IMG/VR virus record: IMGVR_UViG_3300032304_000286
Location: 1 to 41,816 of that record
Source of the DNA: a virus
Length of the DNA: 41,816 nucleotides
Direction: 5' to 3' (one strand)
Below are positions 37,160-41,816 of this stretch, piece after piece. The position numbers were made by a program, and so were the translations under genes. Positions within the stretch are counted from its first letter, which is position 1. Each line of letters starts with the position of its first letter. Under the pieces are notes generated by a model, which searched no databases, had not been told where the DNA came from, and saw nothing but the letters and a program-made list of their open reading frames with translations.

Positions 37160-39049
37160 TTGGAAAGACAATTATCACCAGAGGAAGCACGTAAAGAACT
37201 TATCCTCTTGGTGCGCCAAGGGCGCACTATTGCTGATGCATTAAAGGTTGTTGGTAGATCCAGATCTTGGTACGATACCCAACGCCGAGAAGCCGAGGGC
37301 TTCTCAGCTTTAATTGATAATGCTCGGTTTAGAACACAGGACCTCGCCGATGAGGCTCGGTCTAACTTATCTGATTTTGCAGAGTTCTCTGAAAAGTACC
37401 TTGGTACTAAAGTACCAGCCCACATGCTCAACGTAGTTGACATGTTGGAAGGAAAAGAACCTCGTTGGGTTCATGACTCCATGGTATACGAAAAAGGATC
37501 GGCTGGTCTATCCCGCCTCTTGGTAAATGTTCCACCTAACCATGCCAAGACCATGACCATCACAATTAACTACGTAACTTATCGAGTAGTTAAGAATCCT
37601 AATATCAACGTCATGGTTATATCCAAGACACAGGAACAAGCAAAGAAGTTTTTGTATGCGATCAAGCAACGCTTGACGCATCCTCGGTACGCCGACCTTC
37701 AGGTCGCCTTTGGTCCTACCGATGGATATAAAGCAACCGCCGACCAGTGGTCGGCTACCAAGGTATATCTTGGTGGAGATGCTAGAGACTCCGATGCTAA
37801 AGACCCAACCATTGAAGCTATTGGTATGGGCGGGCAGGTTTATGGAAACCGTGCCGATCTAATTGTTTTAGATGACGTGGTCACTCTCTCTAATGCTGGA
37901 GAGTGGGCAAAGCAACAAGAATGGATTCGTCAGGAAGTTGCTTCTCGTCTACCGCCAGGAGGCGGTCAACTCTTGGTAGTTGGTACCAGAGTTGCAGCAG
38001 TTGACCTATATAAAGAATTAAGAAATCCAAGCCACTACACCGATGGTGTACTCCCTTGGTCATATTTGTCCATGCCTGCAGTCTTAGAATATGCAGACAA
38101 GCCAGAGGATTGGAAAACTCTCTGGGAGAAATCAGAACAACCCCTTACTGAGGATGACACCCCAGATGAGGCTGGAAATTTTGATCGATGGACAGGACCG
38201 CGTCTAACGGCGGTCCGTAACGAGGCAGGACCATCTAAGTGGTCACTGGTTTACCAGAACCTCGATATTGCGGAGAATGCAATCTTCGACCCGATGTGCG
38301 TCAGAGGCGCAGTAAATGGAATGAGAAAATCGGGTGCTTTGGTTGCAGGCGCAGCAGGACACCCTGATAACTCCAATAACTTCTTTAGAGTTATAGGTAT
38401 CGATCCAGCAATGACTGGTGATACCGCTGCTGTTGCCTATGCGGTTGATCGCAGAACACACAAACGCTACGTCATGGATGTTCACATCATGACAAGCCCT
38501 ACACCTGCAGCAATCCGTTCTCTTATTAAAGAGTGGACCGATGCGTATAAACCGCATGTGGTCATTGTGGAATCAAATGCATTTCAGCTTTTCCTTACAC
38601 AAGACGAAGAGATTCGTAACTTCCTGTCGACACGAGGAATCAATTACAGACCTCATTACACAGGAAACAATAAACAGGATCCCGAGTTCGGCGTAGCCTC
38701 ACTCGCTCCTTTATTCGGCACCATTACCAAGCGGGATGGTGTCATGAATAACTTTAAGCATGCTGGCGATAACTTAATCGAATTACCAGATAGCTCAAAG
38801 AATGAACACGTAAAGAAGTTAATCGAACAACTTGTAACCTGGCAACCAGGAGTACAAGGCAAGAAACTCAAGATGGACGCCGTTATGGCGTTATGGTTCT
38901 GTGAGATCGTAGCAAGAGAAACTTTACTTACTTCAGCAAATGTACCTAACTTTATGAGTAATCAATTTACTCCTAGAGGAGACATCGCGTCTCGGTACAT
39001 CATCAACTTAGATGATCTAGCTGCTTCGCAGCGGACTGCGAGATTGTGA
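37160..39049 (+). CDS. Terminase large subunit
   Basis: A 629-residue protein from TTG 37160, with GGAGG four bases upstream; a GTG at 37106 lacks a ribosome site. The ATPase part has a Walker A-like VPPNHAKT (about 122-130) and Walker B ADLIVLDDVV (about 231-240). The nuclease part has the RNase-H-like first acid in GIDPAMTGDTA (about 412-422), VVIVESNAF (about 467) and a later Asp in DAVMALW (about 573). It is the packaging motor and genome-cutting nuclease. No small terminase gene was recognised. Confidence 0.88.
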   Translation: MERQLSPEEARKELILLVRQGRTIADALKVVGRSRSWYDTQRREAEGFSALIDNARFRTQDLADEARSNLSDFAEFSEKYLGTKVPAHMLNVVDMLEGKEPRWVHDSMVYEKGSAGLSRLLVNVPPNHAKTMTITINYVTYRVVKNPNINVMVISKTQEQAKKFLYAIKQRLTHPRYADLQVAFGPTDGYKATADQWSATKVYLGGDARDSDAKDPTIEAIGMGGQVYGNRADLIVLDDVVTLSNAGEWAKQQEWIRQEVASRLPPGGGQLLVVGTRVAAVDLYKELRNPSHYTDGVLPWSYLSMPAVLEYADKPEDWKTLWEKSEQPLTEDDTPDEAGNFDRWTGPRLTAVRNEAGPSKWSLVYQNLDIAENAIFDPMCVRGAVNGMRKSGALVAGAAGHPDNSNNFFRVIGIDPAMTGDTAAVAYAVDRRTHKRYVMDVHIMTSPTPAAIRSLIKEWTDAYKPHVVIVESNAFQLFLTQDEEIRNFLSTRGINYRPHYTGNNKQDPEFGVASLAPLFGTITKRDGVMNNFKHAGDNLIELPDSSKNEHVKKLIEQLVTWQPGVQGKKLKMDAVMALWFCEIVARETLLTSANVPNFMSNQFTPRGDIASRYIINLDDLAASQRTARL

Positions 39050-40818
39050 CATTAATGAAAGAATTACAACAAGCCTTTGAGCAATTAAAAGCTCGTAACT
39101 CCGAGCGCGATAAACGCATGCGCGAGGTTTCACTGGTAAGAGCAGGACAGGCAGATCAAGTATTTCAAGGATTATTCCCTGAAGGAATTTGGTCACGTCC
39201 CATCATTGCCAACCTTATTGATGTTGTTGCTCGAGATGTTGCTGAACAAGTCGGTGTTCTACCTACCATTACTGCTGCTGGTGATTCATCTTTGGATGAT
39301 AACCAGCGTACCAAAGCTGACAAGCGTACAAAGATTGCTAACTACTATGTAGCAGCATCTAGACTTGGTACAGAGTTACTGCGTGGCGCAGATCAACTAG
39401 CAACATATGGCTTTGTTCCTTTAAGAGTAGAGCCAAACTTTAAAGATAAAAGACCACACATCCATGTTGAAAACTCCATGGGTGCTTATTATGACATGGA
39501 TCGTTTTGGCGTTGTAAACGTATATGCTCGTTTATATCATCGTAAATCTGGCGATCTAGCAGCACACTTTCCAGAGTATGCTGATCAAATTTTACAATCC
39601 AATACATGGACTCGTGGTGATGGCAATTCATTACTACAAGTTGTGCGTTGGACAGACAAGACAAAAACAGTTTTATTCTTACCAGATCGTGGAGGTTTAG
39701 TTCTTGCGACGACTCCCAATAAGACAGGTGTTGTTCCAATTGCGATTGCGCAACGCCCTTCACTTGATGGTGAATCCAGAGGTCAGTTCGATGATGTATT
39801 GCCAGTCTATGCAGCGAAAGCGCGACTTGCGCTTCTTACGCTTGAAGCTGTTCAAAAATCTGTTGAAGCTCCTCTTGCTCTTCCCAATGATGTTACTTCT
39901 CTTTCCGTTGGTCCTGATTCGGTCATTCGTTCGAACAGCCCTGAGAAAATTCGTAGGATTAATTTAGACGTACCTCAATATGCTTTTGCTGAGAACAATG
40001 TTCTAGCAGATGAAATGAAATTAGGAACTCGCTTTCCTCAAGCTCGTGCAGGACAAGCAGAAGGTTCAGTTGTTACTGGTCAAGGTGTTAAAGCACTTAT
40101 GGCTGGATACGATTCACAAGTTAAGATTTATCAATCAATCCTTGGTGAAGCAATTGGTCAAGCAATATCATTTGCATTTGCAACCGATGAAGCATACTTC
40201 CCAGAGTTAACTCGTGAAGTATCAGCAACAGCCAATGGAGTTCCATATAAATTAAAATATAAGCCAAGTTCAGATATTAATGGTAACTATGGCGTAACCG
40301 TTGAATACGGTTTAATGGCAGGTTTAGATCCTAACCGAGCATTGGTATGGGGTCTACAAGCTCGAGGAGATAAGTTAATCTCTCGTGGAATGTTGCGTCG
40401 CAACCTTCCTATCTCACTAAATGCTGGTGAAGAAGAGCGAGCAATTGACATTGAAGAAATGCGTGATTCACTTAAAGCATCCGTATCTTCTATGGCTGCT
40501 GCAATTCCACAAATGGTAATGCAAGGTCAAGATCCAATGAAGATTGTTGAAAAAATGGCAAGTGTTATTAATGATCGCAAGAAGGGCATTCCCCTTGAAG
40601 ATGCGGTATCAAATGCATTTAAGCCAGAGCCAGCACCAAAACAACAACCAGCACAACCAGGCATGCCAGAAGTACCAGCAGGTCCTGAACCTATGGCTGG
40701 CGGTCAAGCACCACAACTTCCACAAGGTAGACCACCTATGCAAGAACTTCTTGCAGGTCTTACTGGTGGAGGAAATCCAAATCTATCAGCGAGAGTTACT
40801 CGTCAAATACCAGCATAA
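39046..40818 (+). CDS. Portal protein
   Basis: A 590-residue protein starting with GTG at 39046 in a four-base overlap with the terminase stop; ATG 39055 is an alternative. The size, helical composition, mid-protein segment with VVTGQGVKALMAGYDSQVKI and C-terminal Pro/Gln-rich tail (about 525-570) suit a dodecameric portal. Immediate location after the terminase supports it. The portal forms the DNA entry pore and joins head to tail. Confidence 0.8.
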   Translation: MTLMKELQQAFEQLKARNSERDKRMREVSLVRAGQADQVFQGLFPEGIWSRPIIANLIDVVARDVAEQVGVLPTITAAGDSSLDDNQRTKADKRTKIANYYVAASRLGTELLRGADQLATYGFVPLRVEPNFKDKRPHIHVENSMGAYYDMDRFGVVNVYARLYHRKSGDLAAHFPEYADQILQSNTWTRGDGNSLLQVVRWTDKTKTVLFLPDRGGLVLATTPNKTGVVPIAIAQRPSLDGESRGQFDDVLPVYAAKARLALLTLEAVQKSVEAPLALPNDVTSLSVGPDSVIRSNSPEKIRRINLDVPQYAFAENNVLADEMKLGTRFPQARAGQAEGSVVTGQGVKALMAGYDSQVKIYQSILGEAIGQAISFAFATDEAYFPELTREVSATANGVPYKLKYKPSSDINGNYGVTVEYGLMAGLDPNRALVWGLQARGDKLISRGMLRRNLPISLNAGEEERAIDIEEMRDSLKASVSSMAAAIPQMVMQGQDPMKIVEKMASVINDRKKGIPLEDAVSNAFKPEPAPKQQPAQPGMPEVPAGPEPMAGGQAPQLPQGRPPMQELLAGLTGGGNPNLSARVTRQIPA

Positions 40819-40831
40819 CAAGGAGAAACAA

Positions 40832-40981
40832 ATGTTCGGAAAACAAGGAAAAGCAGCTAAAGCTCCTACTTCAAGCGCAATCATGGGCAAGAAGAATAGT
40901 GGCTCAGTTAAGGGTGGCGGAAACGTAAAGCAAGGAATCACCCCTAAAGGCATTAAAGGCAACAACAACAAACTTAAGTAA
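40832..40981 (+). CDS. Tiny Lys/Gly-rich basic protein
   Basis: A 49-residue ORF (start MFGKQGKAAKAPTSSAIMGK), preceded by AAGGAGAAACAA, lying between portal and LysM genes. It is Lys/Gly/Asn-rich and disordered-looking, like the tiny basic proteins after the capsid gene. No family. A DNA- or capsid-binding role is possible. Confidence 0.7.
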   Translation: MFGKQGKAAKAPTSSAIMGKKNSGSVKGGGNVKQGITPKGIKGNNNKLK

Positions 40982-41007
40982 TTACATTTTATAAGTAAAG
41001 GATAACT

Positions 41008-41816
41008 ATGGCAGCCAAGACTCCAAAGAAATTCAGGCAGGCACGTAAGGCTGCCAGAGCAGACGCTAAAAAAGTTTTTAGTGGTAAGACTCAAGCGCGT
41101 CTGAAAGATAAAACAAATCCACTAGGCAAGTTTTCTGCAGATGATAAGCAAGCTCTCGGTGAAACATTTAAAGAAGCTAATTCTAAATATATTACCGACG
41201 ATAAAGGTAATAAAATTAAGACCAATAACCTTACTCGTGCAGAAGGATCAAAGGAATTAAAGCGTACCATGGAAGCTTCTAACGAAGCTTTTCGATCTAA
41301 GATGCGAGCAGAGTTTGGCGAGTATGCGGGCAAGAAAGCTACTCAAGCAGATTATGATGCTAATCCAAAACTTAAAGAACGAGCACCTAAAGCTGCTCCA
41401 GGAAAGCCAGCACCTAAAGTAACTGAGACTGGTAAAGTTCGTAGTGCAGTAACTGCAACTGAAGTTAAACCACAAGGTTACAAAGTTGATAAAACAGGCA
41501 AGAAAATTAAAGAAGCTAAGGCTCCTACTAAGCCAGGCGAAAGCAAAGCATTTAAATCTAAAAAAACATTTGGTCAAATTAGTAAGGCAGTTGCCGATAA
41601 GACTAAAGCACCAGTTGTTAAAAAAGGTTTTGCTGCAGGTAAAGAACTTAATGCAGAAGGTAAAGCAATCTATGACAAGCTTGTCAAAGAAGGCGTTAAG
41701 CCAAAGTCTGCACTTAACAAGGCTTTGTTCCGTCAAGAAAAGGGAGCAAAGGTAGCAGCTAAAGCTGCAGCACCTATTGCCAAAGCAGCCAAGTCTGCTG
41801 CTACAGCGGTTAAGAA
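41008..41816 (+). CDS. LysM-domain virion protein, N-terminal part (continues at position 1)
   Basis: The 5' part of the gene whose end is at 934. AAAGGATAACT precedes the ATG. This part starts MAAKTPKKFRQARKAARADA and is extremely rich in Lys and Ala, with Pro-rich segments around 125-145; it looks disordered and nucleic-acid-binding in composition. The LysM domain lies in the other part. Counted over the circular junction (41693 to 1), the product has about 539 residues. The last 123 bases shown duplicate positions 1-123. Confidence 0.85.
   Translation, partial: MAAKTPKKFRQARKAARADAKKVFSGKTQARLKDKTNPLGKFSADDKQALGETFKEANSKYITDDKGNKIKTNNLTRAEGSKELKRTMEASNEAFRSKMRAEFGEYAGKKATQADYDANPKLKERAPKAAPGKPAPKVTETGKVRSAVTATEVKPQGYKVDKTGKKIKEAKAPTKPGESKAFKSKKTFGQISKAVADKTKAPVVKKGFAAGKELNAEGKAIYDKLVKEGVKPKSALNKALFRQEKGAKVAAKAAAPIAKAAKSAATAVK
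41694..41816. repeat. Terminal redundancy, right copy
   Basis: An exact copy of positions 1-123, as described for the left copy. It marks the overlap where the circular sequence was opened. Confidence 0.95.

Noticed and set aside
40544-40981. A 145-codon plus-strand ORF overlapping the portal end
   Set aside because: Most of it is an out-of-frame shadow of the portal gene. Only its last part coincides with the real 49-residue gene that has its own ribosome site at 40832.
1-41816. CRISPR array, insertion sequence or integrase/attachment site
   Set aside because: No regularly spaced direct repeats, transposase-like ORF, recombinase or tRNA-derived att sequence was seen.

Overview
The window is the essentially complete genome of a tailed phage that very probably infects a low-GC actinobacterium. 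The first 123 bases are repeated exactly at the end (41694-41816). A gene runs in frame across that junction, so the molecule is a circularly closing sequence of about 41,693 bp cut inside one LysM gene. Host clues are a complete WhiB protein (a family confined to Actinobacteria and their phages), an HslV/proteasome-like hydrolase, a leaderless-looking start and several small protein families familiar from actinophages. The low GC of most genes fits freshwater Nanopelagicales (acI) better than Mycobacterium or Streptomyces. That host assignment is inference.

Layout on the circle. (1) The late plus-strand block runs from about 37.1 kb through the end and on to 21.3 kb: large terminase, portal, small basic proteins, a LysM protein, a 1644-residue putative internal virion protein, two more LysM proteins, scaffold, major capsid protein, a cassette of tiny Lys-rich proteins, a neck protein, tail fibre and glycine-rich adhesin genes, holin candidates, a CHAP endolysin, a large tail protein and a small peptidoglycan-binding-like protein, ending at a strong terminator. 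(2) A lone minus-strand methyltransferase follows (21.3-21.9 kb). (3) A plus-strand replication and regulation block (22.0-29.7 kb) holds a split Cas4-like nuclease, a RecA/DnaB-like ATPase, PD-(D/E)XK nucleases, WhiB, a secreted lysozyme-like protein, a primase split into zinc-finger and Toprim parts around an Ntn hydrolase, an Nmad1-like protein, endonuclease VII, a sigma factor, an FmdB zinc ribbon and a glycosyltransferase. (4) A minus-strand block of small, mostly uncharacterised genes (36.2 down to 29.7 kb) includes DUF932/TIGR03299, Gp88-like and Api92-like proteins. Blocks 3 and 4 converge on a bidirectional terminator. (5) A control region at 36.2-37.1 kb has palindromes, a consensus sigma-70 promoter driving one small gene, two tandem terminators and a G-run tract just before the terminase.

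No DNA polymerase, integrase, repressor, tape-measure protein, major tail protein or tRNA was recognised. This suggests a lytic, probably short-tailed phage that relies on the host replicase. The main novelties are the HslV-like hydrolase inside the split primase, the Cas4-like nuclease whose Fe-S ligands lie on two polypeptides separated by a zinc-ribbon gene, a family of covarying hairpins after stop codons in the minus-strand operon, and a secreted lysozyme among the replication genes.
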